Numbered from the stretch's first letter, positions 43,650 through 52,949 are shown. The stretch is 64,000 nt of DNA from JAUVUV01 sp964548275 (GCA_964548275.1 CAZJQI010000018.1:6927-70926); one strand, 5' to 3'. The notes: a model not told the origin generated them from the letters alone. Numbers and translations are program-made.

Positions 43650-46379
43650 TTACCGGGGTCTTTTCAGGTGCAGCGATCTCTGGCCTTCGGCAAGCTCCGG
43701 CTCGAAATTGCCCTGGCCTGTTCTGCGCAGCAGGAGCGCCTCGCCCTCGAACGAGCCGCCCGGAAACTCCACTTTGGTCCAGTCCTTTCCCGTGGCAAGA
43801 ACCACCCTGTCCGTGCGGCCTTGGAAAACCAGATCGAAAACAGCAGCCTCGTTGTCCTTTCTGATCACTTTCACTTCCGGGTAAGTTTCCCGGCCCGGTT
43901 TCATCGGGTAGAGCACAGTGACCAGGGTGGTCGGCAAATCTCTGCGGGCCTGGAAAGTCACATCCCAGGCCGGGTTTTCCCCGTAAAGCGAAGTCCATCC
44001 GGCATGCGGGTCCTTTTTGCCTTTTTCCTTACGCGCTCTCATGTCCTCTCCGCCGACCTGGATCACCGCCAGGTTGGCCGCTGCCCTGTTCCGGCTCACG
44101 GCTACCCGGTTGCCCACGAGATCAACCCTGCCCGGCCCTACCCCGTCCGCTGACAGGCTTTTCAAAACCGGCGAGAAATGAAATACCTGCTCCACTTTGT
44201 AGCTTCCCTCGCCAGCCAGATAGTCCAGAACCACCCAGTATTCTCCCTTCACCCACAGTATTTTCCGCACGTGCTCTGCAGCGATCAGGCTGGCCTTTTC
44301 CTGCGGGCGCGGCCCACTGTACCAGAGCGGGTGGATTTTTTCGGCGAAACCGCTGCGGCAGGCGCTTTCTGCCAGGATGTGCGTTGAACGCTCCAACCAG
44401 CGCGAGTCCTTGTCCGGGAAATCGAGGCCCTTGTACGGATCCTCCTTGTTGAAAAACATATCCCGCCGCTGGCCCTTGCCGTCCAGAAGCACCAGGTTGT
44501 GGCCCCGCGAGGAGCGGAAATAGCGCTCGAAACTGTCTCTGCTGTAGCGGTAAATTCCGGGATCGTGAAGCAGCTCGCGGCCATAGGCATAAAGAATAAT
44601 ATTCAGCTTATCCTCGTGCTGATGGTTGGTGCCATAGAAACCCATGTCGAACAGGAGGTACTGCGCCTGGGGAGTCCAGTCCCCGCGCATGATACCATAA
44701 CCTGCGTAAGGGAAAAAATAACTGGTTTTCTCAGGCGGAGGGCCTCGGCATTCCCCACCTCCCACCGGAAAGATAAACATCGGGTTAGCGGGGAACAGAG
44801 ACCGGCCCAGTTTCTGCCAGGAGTCGATATACGACTTGCGAGGGCCTACATCCGAAACCATCGGTATTGAGCCGTCCGGCAGCGCGCTCCAGACAAGAGC
44901 CTCGATACCGCGCTCGAGTACCCCGCTCCAGCTTGTGTCGAGTTCCGTGCCCATGCTCCGGGCGAGCTTGAAAACCTCGGCCTGCGTGCCCAGGGGAAAA
45001 CTGTGATAGTAGAAAGAGTTCTCCGTGTGCACGCCGTCCGGGAAATACATCTCCCGGTTGAGATAATCGAAGCGGCGAAGTGCTGTCTCGCGGTAAAGGT
45101 CGGAATTTTCATGCTCTGAGAGGATTAGAGATGCAGAAAGAAGTCCGGCGGACTCGACCTGGCCCCAGTTGGAGAGATGGCGCATGTTGTGCACCATCAG
45201 GTAATCTGCATGCTGAAACAGGAAATAAACCAGCGGGTAGAACATCCGCGCCACGAACAGGCTGTCCACCGAGCCGAGCGACATGATCTGCGGCCAGCGG
45301 GTGGCAGCTCGTGCCCCCACCTCGAGAGTGCGCCACTGGAGAGCACCCTGCCCGATATTCGGCCTGGTGGACTGCTCGAACCAGGAGGAGAGTAATTCAA
45401 TCAGATGGTCGCGGAAACGAATCTCGCCGGTCTGCTTCCAGGCCCTGGCCAGCAGTAGAAGGTGAGGATGGTTGTTGATCGAGACATTGGACTCGATATC
45501 ATTATCCAGCACGGTGGTCCAATCCACCGACTGGCCGAAATCGTGGCGACGCACCATGTGGGCGCGCAGGATGAATATATTCCGCAGAAGGTCTCCGGCT
45601 TCTTCCAGCTGGCTCTGGTTTAACTTTACAGAAGAACTGAAAGCGCACATTTTCTCCGCATAATAGCCTGCCACCTCCCGTCGCGCCCGGTTCAGGTCGC
45701 CTGCCTCAAGAGCTGCCTCCAGGTCTCTGCCCCGGTCGCCCGGCAGGTTCAGGCCCTGCATGAAACTCCTGTCACCGGCTGCCATCTCGAACGTTTTCAA
45801 CCCTGGCGGCGCGGTCTCACCTTCCTGATCGTAATATTCGAGTACCTCCGGCAACAGCGGCAGATTCCCGGCCACAGCCGCATCGAGCACGTAACCCACC
45901 AACTGGCGATTTAATTCGGAAGCATTCTCCCAACCCTGCCAGGGATACCACATCCGGCTCAGGCCGTAACGGTAGCGGTGGTCTGGATTCTCCGGCTCCG
46001 ATTGAAGAAGCCCCACCAGGGCCAGGGCCGCTCCCGGCAAAAGAAAATCCTCGTCCTCCTCATACTGGAAAGCCAGCATGTAGTCCGCCATTTCGTTGAG
46101 CAGAGTGAATTCCTCCTCGTTCAGAGCCCCCCTCTCGATACCACGCTCAATCAGCGTCAGGGTTCTTCGCCCTGTCTCGACAAGAAACCACTTCCGAGGC
46201 TCGAACAGCCGGGGCACTTTAACTTCACCCGACTGAATGAAATCCTTTGCGCGGGCGAGTTCTGCGGTAAGTGCTTCCGGCAGCGGAGGCAGATCGACAC
46301 TCACCCCGGCTTTATGCGCACATTGGGTGCAGGCTAGAAACAGAACAAAGCAAGCGCAGGCCCTGGCGGCTGAATTCAT
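43650..46379 (-). CDS. Heparinase II/III-like polysaccharide lyase
   Basis: 909 residues. The leader ends FLACTQCAHK, a probable lipoprotein site. Residues ~200-480 form an alpha/alpha toroid (NRARREVAGYY, INNHPHLLLLARAW). Residues ~480-900 hold the heparinase II/III beta-domain with GTNHQHEDKLNI and GRELLHDPG, the conserved metal/catalytic region. Such lyases depolymerise heparan-like or alginate-like uronic-acid chains. Its length exceeds classic heparinase II. GGAG precedes the ATG. It is 64 bases downstream of the tandem MBL gene on the same strand. Confidence 0.8.
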   Translation of the reverse strand: MNSAARACACFVLFLACTQCAHKAGVSVDLPPLPEALTAELARAKDFIQSGEVKVPRLFEPRKWFLVETGRRTLTLIERGIERGALNEEEFTLLNEMADYMLAFQYEEDEDFLLPGAALALVGLLQSEPENPDHRYRYGLSRMWYPWQGWENASELNRQLVGYVLDAAVAGNLPLLPEVLEYYDQEGETAPPGLKTFEMAAGDRSFMQGLNLPGDRGRDLEAALEAGDLNRARREVAGYYAEKMCAFSSSVKLNQSQLEEAGDLLRNIFILRAHMVRRHDFGQSVDWTTVLDNDIESNVSINNHPHLLLLARAWKQTGEIRFRDHLIELLSSWFEQSTRPNIGQGALQWRTLEVGARAATRWPQIMSLGSVDSLFVARMFYPLVYFLFQHADYLMVHNMRHLSNWGQVESAGLLSASLILSEHENSDLYRETALRRFDYLNREMYFPDGVHTENSFYYHSFPLGTQAEVFKLARSMGTELDTSWSGVLERGIEALVWSALPDGSIPMVSDVGPRKSYIDSWQKLGRSLFPANPMFIFPVGGGECRGPPPEKTSYFFPYAGYGIMRGDWTPQAQYLLFDMGFYGTNHQHEDKLNIILYAYGRELLHDPGIYRYSRDSFERYFRSSRGHNLVLLDGKGQRRDMFFNKEDPYKGLDFPDKDSRWLERSTHILAESACRSGFAEKIHPLWYSGPRPQEKASLIAAEHVRKILWVKGEYWVVLDYLAGEGSYKVEQVFHFSPVLKSLSADGVGPGRVDLVGNRVAVSRNRAAANLAVIQVGGEDMRARKEKGKKDPHAGWTSLYGENPAWDVTFQARRDLPTTLVTVLYPMKPGRETYPEVKVIRKDNEAAVFDLVFQGRTDRVVLATGKDWTKVEFPGGSFEGEALLLRRTGQGNFEPELAEGQRSLHLKRPR

Positions 46380-46443
46380 GAAAAACTCCGGAAAATTATG
46401 GACAACTAAAAACCGGGCGTTTTAAAAATTTTTCAAAAAGTGT

Positions 46444-48345
46444 CTAAAAGTCAACCAGCCCCTCGGCATATTCGCCGATCCGGTGGCCGTTGATCGTAAT
46501 GTCCGCGGTGATCACGGCCCGCCCGGTGGCAGCCGCTGTCCTGCTCAGGACAAAAGGCACCGCTACCTGCTTTTTGCCGTCCACCGTGAGTTTTCGAACA
46601 TGCATGTCGCATCTCAAGCTTTCGGGGTATTTCAGCACCACTTCGATCTCGGCAGTCTTAAACAGGTGGTTGCGGATCATCAGCTCTACCTGGAACGGCT
46701 CCTCGCTTTCGGGAATCGAGCGGTATGGATAGAACCGGCACCAGCGGTAGTCCATGCCGAAATTCGGATCCGGCTGGTCGATCAACTCTGTCATCACGTC
46801 GCGCACGCGGTGGGCCCAGCCGAGAAATTCTTCCAGGTCTTCCTTAGTTGGAGAATATTCCTCAGTATGAGCAGGGCAAACAATATCCGGCAGGATTTCG
46901 AGCATTTTCTCTGCACAGATTATAAACCCGCCGTCCAGGAAATACTCGTTGTGCGGCACCACTGGACCGTTGCGGAATTTTTCCGGCTCGGCCTTTTTCC
47001 AGGTGTTGTCCCCGGTGAACATAACCCTCTTGCCGTCGATCGTTGTCGCCAGGCCGCAATGGAACTCGGTCTGGCCGGGCAGGTAGAAAAACTCCAGCTC
47101 GTATTCCTCCCACCGGACCTTTTCGCCGTGCTGAAGCACCCTGTCGGCAACGATCGGAAACGGCACGAGGCAGGGCAGCTTGTAGTGGGTAGGGTTTTGG
47201 AACACATCGAGCATGTTCTCGAAAATCCAGATTTCGGCGTCTTCGTGGAGAAGCTCGTACGCGCGGATATTGTGGTCGTCGTGGTAGTGGCTGAACGAGA
47301 CCGCCTCCACCTTGTCCACGTTGAATTTTTCCTTGAACTCGGCCAGCGATTCCCGGTTCACGTAACCGTAGTCCCAGAGGAAAGCCTTGCCGCTTTCCGA
47401 GACTATCCCGTAGCAGTTCATCCCGATAAAGGCCAGGTGCGGCAAGATCTCGCGCACGTAGTGCATCTGTCTGTGCAGCTCGTTGGGCAGCAGCATGTCG
47501 CGCAGGGTTTCATATATCCGGCTGTTTTCAGCCATCGCCTCTTCCGGCCTGCCGATCGGGCGGCCGTGGGAGGGCAGAAGAAGCTCCGGGCCCAATGCCC
47601 TGACACGTTCAAAAGAGGCGTCCGAGGCGTTGATCCCCTGAGTGAACCCGTAGTAATTCCAGTGAAGGTCAAACCAGTTGGTCACCTTGCCGGCCCCGGC
47701 GATCAGGTCGCCGCTGAAAACAATCCTTTTCCCATCTACTACAGCCGCATAGGAAACAGCACCTCCGCTGGAGCCGGGAGTGTCGATCACCTCGAACTCG
47801 ATCCCGTTCCAGCGGACGATATCCCCGCCGGTGACTTTTTCATCCACCCGGATACTTTCACGGATCGTATTCCAGTGGGAACGGCAGTTGTAATTGATAT
47901 AAATTTTCACATCCCGCCAGAAAGATTCCACATCCTCGAAAAAGTGGGCCTCTTGCGCAGGCACGGCAACCTTGAACTCATAGTCTTTCAGATCGCAAAG
48001 CCCCTGGACCTGGTCACGGTGATGGTGGGTAACCAGGACACGGTCAACATCCTGGACGCCTATTTCAGCCAGACGTTTCAATATTTCTCCGGAGCCGAAA
48101 TCGACCAGCAAGGCCCTGTCGCCTTTTTTCAGGATATAGACATTGCAGCAGTCCTCGAACAGAAACAGGGTTTCGCTCAACTGTTCGAGGCTGCCGGTGG
48201 GTGTATAATCCCTGTCGTGCTTGCGGGCGGGATCAAACGGGAAATCTTCGGAAAGCCTGATATCCTGAACATCCGGTGCAGAACAGCAGATAAAAAAAAG
48301 CGCGGCTGCATAGACTGCCGGAACCATCTTTCCCTTGATAGCCAT
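46444..48345 (-). CDS. Lipoprotein with tandem metallo-beta-lactamase domains
   Basis: 633 residues from ATG 48345, seven bases after AGGAG. The leader ends ALFFICCSAPD, a lipoprotein site. Domain 1 (residues ~45-290) has VTHHHRDQ, FSGDLIAG and LPSHGRP. Domain 2 (~300-510) has FSHYHDDHN, FTGDNTW and CPAHTEE. Both therefore keep most zinc ligands; domain 1 has HHRD instead of HxDH. A beta-rich tail of ~120 residues follows. Substrate unknown. A sigma-70 promoter is visible at 48464-48492. It may be co-transcribed with the lyase. Confidence 0.78.
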   Translation of the reverse strand: MAIKGKMVPAVYAAALFFICCSAPDVQDIRLSEDFPFDPARKHDRDYTPTGSLEQLSETLFLFEDCCNVYILKKGDRALLVDFGSGEILKRLAEIGVQDVDRVLVTHHHRDQVQGLCDLKDYEFKVAVPAQEAHFFEDVESFWRDVKIYINYNCRSHWNTIRESIRVDEKVTGGDIVRWNGIEFEVIDTPGSSGGAVSYAAVVDGKRIVFSGDLIAGAGKVTNWFDLHWNYYGFTQGINASDASFERVRALGPELLLPSHGRPIGRPEEAMAENSRIYETLRDMLLPNELHRQMHYVREILPHLAFIGMNCYGIVSESGKAFLWDYGYVNRESLAEFKEKFNVDKVEAVSFSHYHDDHNIRAYELLHEDAEIWIFENMLDVFQNPTHYKLPCLVPFPIVADRVLQHGEKVRWEEYELEFFYLPGQTEFHCGLATTIDGKRVMFTGDNTWKKAEPEKFRNGPVVPHNEYFLDGGFIICAEKMLEILPDIVCPAHTEEYSPTKEDLEEFLGWAHRVRDVMTELIDQPDPNFGMDYRWCRFYPYRSIPESEEPFQVELMIRNHLFKTAEIEVVLKYPESLRCDMHVRKLTVDGKKQVAVPFVLSRTAAATGRAVITADITINGHRIGEYAEGLVDF

Positions 48346-48420
48346 CCCCAGTCTCCTTTCATTTTTAAGGGTTCTTTCGGGCCAATTCGCGGTGGTTTGA
48401 AAGTAAAAGTCCATGAAGTG

Positions 48421-48492
48421 TTTTAATTATAACTATTTTAATTATAACTAATGAAGGCATTACATAATCTTTTTCCAGGCGCTTGCTGTCAA
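48421..48492 (-). promoter_or_regulatory. Sigma-70 promoter and duplicated leader segment for the tandem-MBL gene
   Basis: On the minus strand TTGACA (48492-48487), a 17-base spacer and GATTAT (48469-48464) form a good promoter. Just downstream, TTTTAATTATAACTA occurs twice in perfect tandem (48421-48435 and 48436-48450, plus-strand reading). Each copy contains TATAAT on the minus strand. The repeats may act as extra -10 elements or as a binding site in the leader. Confidence 0.65.
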
Positions 48493-48637
48493 GTTTTTTC
48501 CCTCAAGCCACTTTTTTCACATTTACCAGATAAAAATTGAAAACAAATTTGAAACGAAACTGCTCATACTTAAGGAAAATCTCCATGGCCTTTTTGACTG
48601 ATATAAATCTTGATATTCCAGGAAAATGCACTTAAAC

Positions 48638-48825
48638 TAGTATAATGTCCCGGAAGTTAGTTGATTTAAATTTATGCCCCAAAACATTGGATAACTATTT
48701 TGGTATTGATCCTGAAACGCCCGTCCAGTCAGGATCGTAGGGGCAGACCCATGTGTCTGCCCGCGGGCGCACACACGGGTGCGCCCCTACGGAATATGTA
48801 ACCTTATTTCCGGGACACGACACTA
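48638..48825. mobile_element. 188-bp MITE-like element, copy B
   Basis: Same length and orientation as copy A, with only a few substitutions. The left end is TAGTATAATGTCCCGGAAGT and the right end is the complement of TAGTGTCGTGTCCCGGAAAT. The interior stem-loops are kept. It sits in the gap between divergently placed genes, upstream of the dockerin/SUMF1 gene. The rest of the 48493-48986 gap contains no gene I can support. Confidence 0.85.
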
Positions 48826-48986
48826 GCGTTAAAGTTACTGAAAAATATCATGATTCAAGCCAGGCTGGCAGAATCCTCTCTGCGCAAAAGCAAAAAGAAA
48901 GCCAAACTAACGCATACTTAGTTCTGATACGAGAAATACTGGATAATGATATCCGATACCCCTATATCGTGGATTGGAGGGTTCCG

Positions 48987-50039
48987 GTGCGCAAAAGTGT
49001 TACTTTGCTCGTTCTCGCCACCCTCGTAATCATTTCATTACCAAGCCTTTCTTTCTCACAGGTCCCAAGCGCGGCAAATAAAACCTATCGTGGGGATATA
49101 AACGAAAACGGTGCCATAGATATATTCGACCTGCTGGATTTATTGAAGATGCTATCCAATCCGGATGGATTCACAGACAGGTCAAAGCGGATCGCGGATG
49201 TGAACAGCAGCGGCAATATTGAAATATTTGACCTTCTTGAGCTGCTCAAGCTGCTTTCCGGAGTTAGCCAGCCGCAGGTAATCGATCTTGATCCGTTACC
49301 CGGTGAAATAGAGATCATTCAGGGCATCGAGTTGGCCTTTATCCCCTCGGGCAGCTTCCAGATGGGAACCAACAATACGGATTATGACTGGCTTAAGCAC
49401 TCAAGGCCGGTTCATACTGTGAGTCTGGACTCTTTCCGGATCGGCGTTTACGAGATCGCTCAGGAGCAGTACCAAGAAATAATGGGAACTAATCCTTCGA
49501 ATTCCCCTGGATACGATAAAAGGCCAGTTGAGCAGGTCAGCTGGTACGATGTGGTTGAATTTTGCAACAGACTGAGCGTATTTGCCGGGTTAGATTCCTG
49601 TTACAACCTTACTAGCTGGGAGTGCGATTTTACGAAACACGGTTTCCGCCTGCCCACTGAAGCTGAGTGGGAATATGCCTGCCGAGCGGGAACAATAACT
49701 AATTACTATACCGGCAACAGCTTAAACGCACTGGACAAGGCGGGATGGTATGAGGATAACAGCGGTGAAACTACCCATCCGGTAGGCGAGAAAGAGCCAA
49801 ACGCATGGGGTTTGTACGACATGCACGGCAATGTCTGGGAGTGGTGTAACGATTGGTGGTCAGACAATTATAGCGGTAATAGTGAACATAACCCTACAGG
49901 CCCGAATATAGGTTCCTACCGCATTTTTCGCGGCGGCAGTTGGACCCATGACCCTTATGGCTGCCGATCAGCTTACCGCGTCAGCTACAGCCCGAACAAC
50001 ATAGATAGCGACATAGGTTTCCGGGTTGTTCTCCGTTAG
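48987..50039 (+). CDS. Exported SUMF1/FGE-like protein with dockerin-type repeats
   Basis: 350 residues from GTG 48987, six bases after GGAGG; a longer reading would start inside the MITE. A Sec signal peptide (RKSVTLLVLATLVIISLPSLSFSQ) is followed by two Ca-binding dockerin-like repeats: GDINENGAIDIFDLLDLLK and ADVNSSGNIEIFDLLELLK. Residues ~115-350 are the SUMF1 fold (FIPSGSFQMG, RLPTEAEWEYACRAG, DMHGNVWEW, RGGSW). In true formylglycine-generating enzymes two Cys follow GGS; here the first is His and only the second remains (GGSWTHDPYGC). It is therefore probably not the sulfatase maturase. Confidence 0.82.
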   Translation: MRKSVTLLVLATLVIISLPSLSFSQVPSAANKTYRGDINENGAIDIFDLLDLLKMLSNPDGFTDRSKRIADVNSSGNIEIFDLLELLKLLSGVSQPQVIDLDPLPGEIEIIQGIELAFIPSGSFQMGTNNTDYDWLKHSRPVHTVSLDSFRIGVYEIAQEQYQEIMGTNPSNSPGYDKRPVEQVSWYDVVEFCNRLSVFAGLDSCYNLTSWECDFTKHGFRLPTEAEWEYACRAGTITNYYTGNSLNALDKAGWYEDNSGETTHPVGEKEPNAWGLYDMHGNVWEWCNDWWSDNYSGNSEHNPTGPNIGSYRIFRGGSWTHDPYGCRSAYRVSYSPNNIDSDIGFRVVLR

Positions 50040-50139
50040 TGTTTCATTCAGAGAACCCTTGCGCTTGTTTTCTGTATTTTGGCATTAAAATCCGAGTAAG
50101 CAGTTAATCTCTAATACTAAAGCAGAAATGGTTTTCTGT

Positions 50140-50225
50140 AGGGGCGCGCGGCCGTGCGCCCCTACGGGTGGTTTTTACCGAATCCATGGAATAACGCTCC
50201 TTTGGTCCATTATTTTCGGAGCAGA
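50140..50225. repeat. 86-bp dispersed repeat, copy 2
   Basis: Matches 15308-15393 over its whole length with few changes, including the GGGGCGC...GCGCCCC palindrome and the shared TTTGGTCCATTATTTTCGG right end. Unlike the first copy, it lacks the MITE-derived left extension. The remainder of 50040-50338 shows no gene. Confidence 0.75.
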
Positions 50226-50338
50226 AAAGAAGTTGCGGCATGTTGTGTTCTTGAAAACCGCGGCTTGAGCCTTTAAATTTGCTTCGAGCCAACCCTCATT
50301 TCCGGCTTGTTTCCGGTCTTTAATTTTACAGGGTTGAT

Positions 50339-52696
50339 ATGGGAAAGAAAAAGAAGAAAAAAGCAGTATCCAGTACCGGAAAAAGCACTAATTTGAAAAA
50401 CCACAAGCCCACCGTAAAGCCCCGTTCCAGAAAAGTTGTCTTTCATCAGAAGGTGCTGCTGATTGCTGTGGGGATAGCCCTGCTGGGTTTACTCGAGATT
50501 GTGGTGCGTTTTCTTCCCTTGGGTGCTGAATCTCCGGGGGAAGGCGACCCTTTTGTGGGATTTTCCGAACTTCATCCTCTGTTTGTCCCCTACAGGGATT
50601 CAAACGGTTCTCTGCGGATGAAAACCGCCCCGTCCAAACTCAAATGCTTTAATCTCCAGGAATTTACCCTTGAAAAACAGCCCCGTACATTCCGCATTTT
50701 CACCCTCGGCGGCTCCACCACCTACGGCCGTCCCTATAAAGATGCCACCTCCTTTTCCGGCTTTCTGCGAAAACTGTTGAACAGTTCATCCGGGGCACAG
50801 GTTAATTTCGAGGTGATCAACGCAGGGGGAATCAGTTATGCAAGCTACCGTGTGGTTGTTCTGCTCAAGGAACTGCTGGCTTATAATCCCGATTTGTTCG
50901 TGATTTACACAGGCCACAACGAATTTTTAGAAGCTAGGACTTACGAGGAGTTTTTCAATCAGCCTCCATTGGTTTTCAAAACCCGTGAACTGCTTTCCGG
51001 TCTGAAAACCTACAGGCTGTTAACTCACGCATATCGAGGCATCAGAGAAAGCATCGCCGGGAGTACCGCCGACGAAACCAGTTCCTCTGCCGGTGGTATT
51101 CTGCCCCCTGAAGTGGTAACACTTCTGGACCGGAGCGCAGGACTGGACTACTACCAACGCGATTCTCTGTTTTCCCAAGGAGTTTTCGCACACTTTCGCT
51201 ACAATGTGGCCAGGATGATCCGTCTTTGCCGAGATGCAGGGGTGCGGGTTGTTTTCCTGAGACCGGTGGACAACATCAAAGATTTTTCGCCTTTCAAGAG
51301 CCAGGTCCGAGCCGACCTGAATAGCGATGGACGGATGCGTTTAAGCGGCCTTATGACTGAGGGGATAAGTCTTACCGCCAAGGGCCGGTTTAGCGAAAGT
51401 ATAGATTTCTTCAGTGAAGCAGTTGCTATCGATTCACTATACGCGGGTACCCATTATTACCTGGGATATGCCTACCTTAAAGCCGGAGATACAACCAGGG
51501 CAGGGAAACATTTATTGCGGGCCAGGGAACTGGATGTCTGCCCCCTTCGAGCACAGGAACCGATTCACCGGATTCTCCAGGAGGAAACAGCCAGGGCAGG
51601 GGTTGACCTTCTGGACCTGCCGGAACTTTTCCGGAAACTGTCGACAGGAGGACTGATCGGCAAAGAAATGCTCATTGACCACATCCACCCGGCACCCGAG
51701 GGAAATCTGCTGATCGCTTTCCATATCATGAAATGGATCGGCAGCCAGGGTTTACTTCAGGACCGCTCTCCGCCGGATATGGAGTATCTGAAGAAGATAT
51801 ACTGGGAGGTACTGGACTCTTTACCCCACGACTATTACAGTCGAGGTGTGATTAATCTGGCCAAGGTGCTCACCTGGGCAAAAAAATTCGAGGAGGTCTA
51901 TTTTGTCCTGGATCGCTACTCGACCTTGGTGGCTGATATAGCTGAGGCCCAGTATCTGATGGGAACTTCCCTTCAGAAACTCGGCGCTCCTGAGAGAGCG
52001 CTGACATACTTTCAGAAGTCCCTGGCTCTGGAGCCTGATCACTCAATTGTACTGATCACACTGGCCAAACTTTATACAGAACTCGGCCAGATCGATAGTG
52101 CAATGGTTACTTACCAAAAGGCCATAGAGCTATACCCCGAAAATGCCGCCATGCTTAGCAACTATGGCATCCTGCTCAGAGAGTTGGGACAAACTGACAA
52201 GGCCCAAGAGCTTTTTAGAAAAGCCCAGGCCCTGAAGCCCAATATACCGGAAATTAGAAACAATATCGGTCTTAATTACATAAAGATGGGGAAATATCCC
52301 CAAGCAATAAAGGCTTTCGAAAAAGCAATTGCTATTGCGCCCGAAGATCCACAGGCATACCACAACCTTGGGATTGTCTATTCCCTTCTTAATAAAATCC
52401 AGGAGGCTGAGAAGTGGTTCCTGGAAGCAATCCGCAGAAATCCCGACCACGCCGGGGCAAGGAGCAATCTCGGCAATCTCTATCAGAATACCGGACGGCT
52501 TGAGCAGGCTGAGGAACAGTTACGCCTGGCGCTGATAATAAACCCCAACCTGCTGCCAACATATATTAATCTCTCCAGGCTCTACCGGACATCTGGAAAG
52601 GGTTCTCTGGCACGGGAGATAGCCCGACAAGGTCTTGAGCGCTTTCCTGGAGAACCGAAACTGGAAAAACTGTTAACTAACCAGGATATTGATTAA
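50339..52696 (+). CDS. Membrane-anchored SGNH hydrolase with C-terminal TPR array
   Basis: 785 residues. The N-terminus is strongly basic (KKKKKK), then one membrane helix at ~39-58. Residues ~115-470 form an SGNH/GDSL-type hydrolase: FTLGGSTTYG (nucleophile Ser126), INAGGISYASY, TGHNEF, and a closing DHIHP with Asp and His. A single TPR-like unit interrupts it at ~345-390. From ~505 to the end runs an array of about seven TPRs (ALTYFQKSLALEPDHS, AIKAFEKAIAIAPEDP and others). Hydrolases of this fold act on acyl or acetyl esters of polysaccharides. It may deacetylate or modify an exported glycan with TPR-bound partners. Confidence 0.78.
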   Translation: MGKKKKKKAVSSTGKSTNLKNHKPTVKPRSRKVVFHQKVLLIAVGIALLGLLEIVVRFLPLGAESPGEGDPFVGFSELHPLFVPYRDSNGSLRMKTAPSKLKCFNLQEFTLEKQPRTFRIFTLGGSTTYGRPYKDATSFSGFLRKLLNSSSGAQVNFEVINAGGISYASYRVVVLLKELLAYNPDLFVIYTGHNEFLEARTYEEFFNQPPLVFKTRELLSGLKTYRLLTHAYRGIRESIAGSTADETSSSAGGILPPEVVTLLDRSAGLDYYQRDSLFSQGVFAHFRYNVARMIRLCRDAGVRVVFLRPVDNIKDFSPFKSQVRADLNSDGRMRLSGLMTEGISLTAKGRFSESIDFFSEAVAIDSLYAGTHYYLGYAYLKAGDTTRAGKHLLRARELDVCPLRAQEPIHRILQEETARAGVDLLDLPELFRKLSTGGLIGKEMLIDHIHPAPEGNLLIAFHIMKWIGSQGLLQDRSPPDMEYLKKIYWEVLDSLPHDYYSRGVINLAKVLTWAKKFEEVYFVLDRYSTLVADIAEAQYLMGTSLQKLGAPERALTYFQKSLALEPDHSIVLITLAKLYTELGQIDSAMVTYQKAIELYPENAAMLSNYGILLRELGQTDKAQELFRKAQALKPNIPEIRNNIGLNYIKMGKYPQAIKAFEKAIAIAPEDPQAYHNLGIVYSLLNKIQEAEKWFLEAIRRNPDHAGARSNLGNLYQNTGRLEQAEEQLRLALIINPNLLPTYINLSRLYRTSGKGSLAREIARQGLERFPGEPKLEKLLTNQDID

Positions 52697-52828
52697 TTAT
52701 CCATAATTTTTGTGGCAGATGAATTTTCATAAACTGCGGCATTGGTGAAAATAACAGCGAATTAAGGCCGTGATTCGAGCCTGCGGCTTGGGGAGTTCTG
52801 TGCGCCAGCCATCCATTCAGGTTCTCAA

Positions 52829-52949
52829 AAAATGTACTCAGTACATTTTCGTTTGAAACGGGTTTCTCCGGGATTGATAGTAAAATCAAACATTTATCAG
52901 ACAATCGAATAAATCTTGCCTTTATTCTCTTTAAAAGCCTTTAAAAGCC
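52829..52949. other. Palindrome and tandem 10-mer in the gap before the cNMP gene
   Basis: AAAATGTAC-TCA-GTACATTTT is a perfect 9-bp inverted repeat at 52829-52849; it may terminate or mark the end of the TPR transcript, though the T-run is short. TTTAAAAGCC is repeated twice head to tail at 52930-52949. No gene is visible in 52697-53077. Confidence 0.45.

Noticed and set aside
46483..48426. A 647-codon open frame on the plus strand
   Set aside because: It lies wholly antisense to the tandem MBL gene, has no ribosome site and no recognisable motifs. The minus-strand protein has clear domains and a good promoter.
48753..48986. An N-terminal extension of the dockerin/SUMF1 protein starting in the MITE
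   Set aside because: The extension is translated MITE sequence. GTG 48987 has GGAGG at the right distance and begins a proper signal peptide.
49922..50039. Possible variable region of a diversity-generating retroelement at the end of the SUMF1-like gene
   Set aside because: The C-terminus (RGGSW to GFRVVL) resembles such proteins, but no reverse transcriptase, template repeat or Avd gene is in the window.
15276..50225. A CRISPR array or phage attachment sites from the repeated sequences
   Set aside because: The repeats are isolated, differ in family, lack regular spacers and no cas or integrase gene is present.
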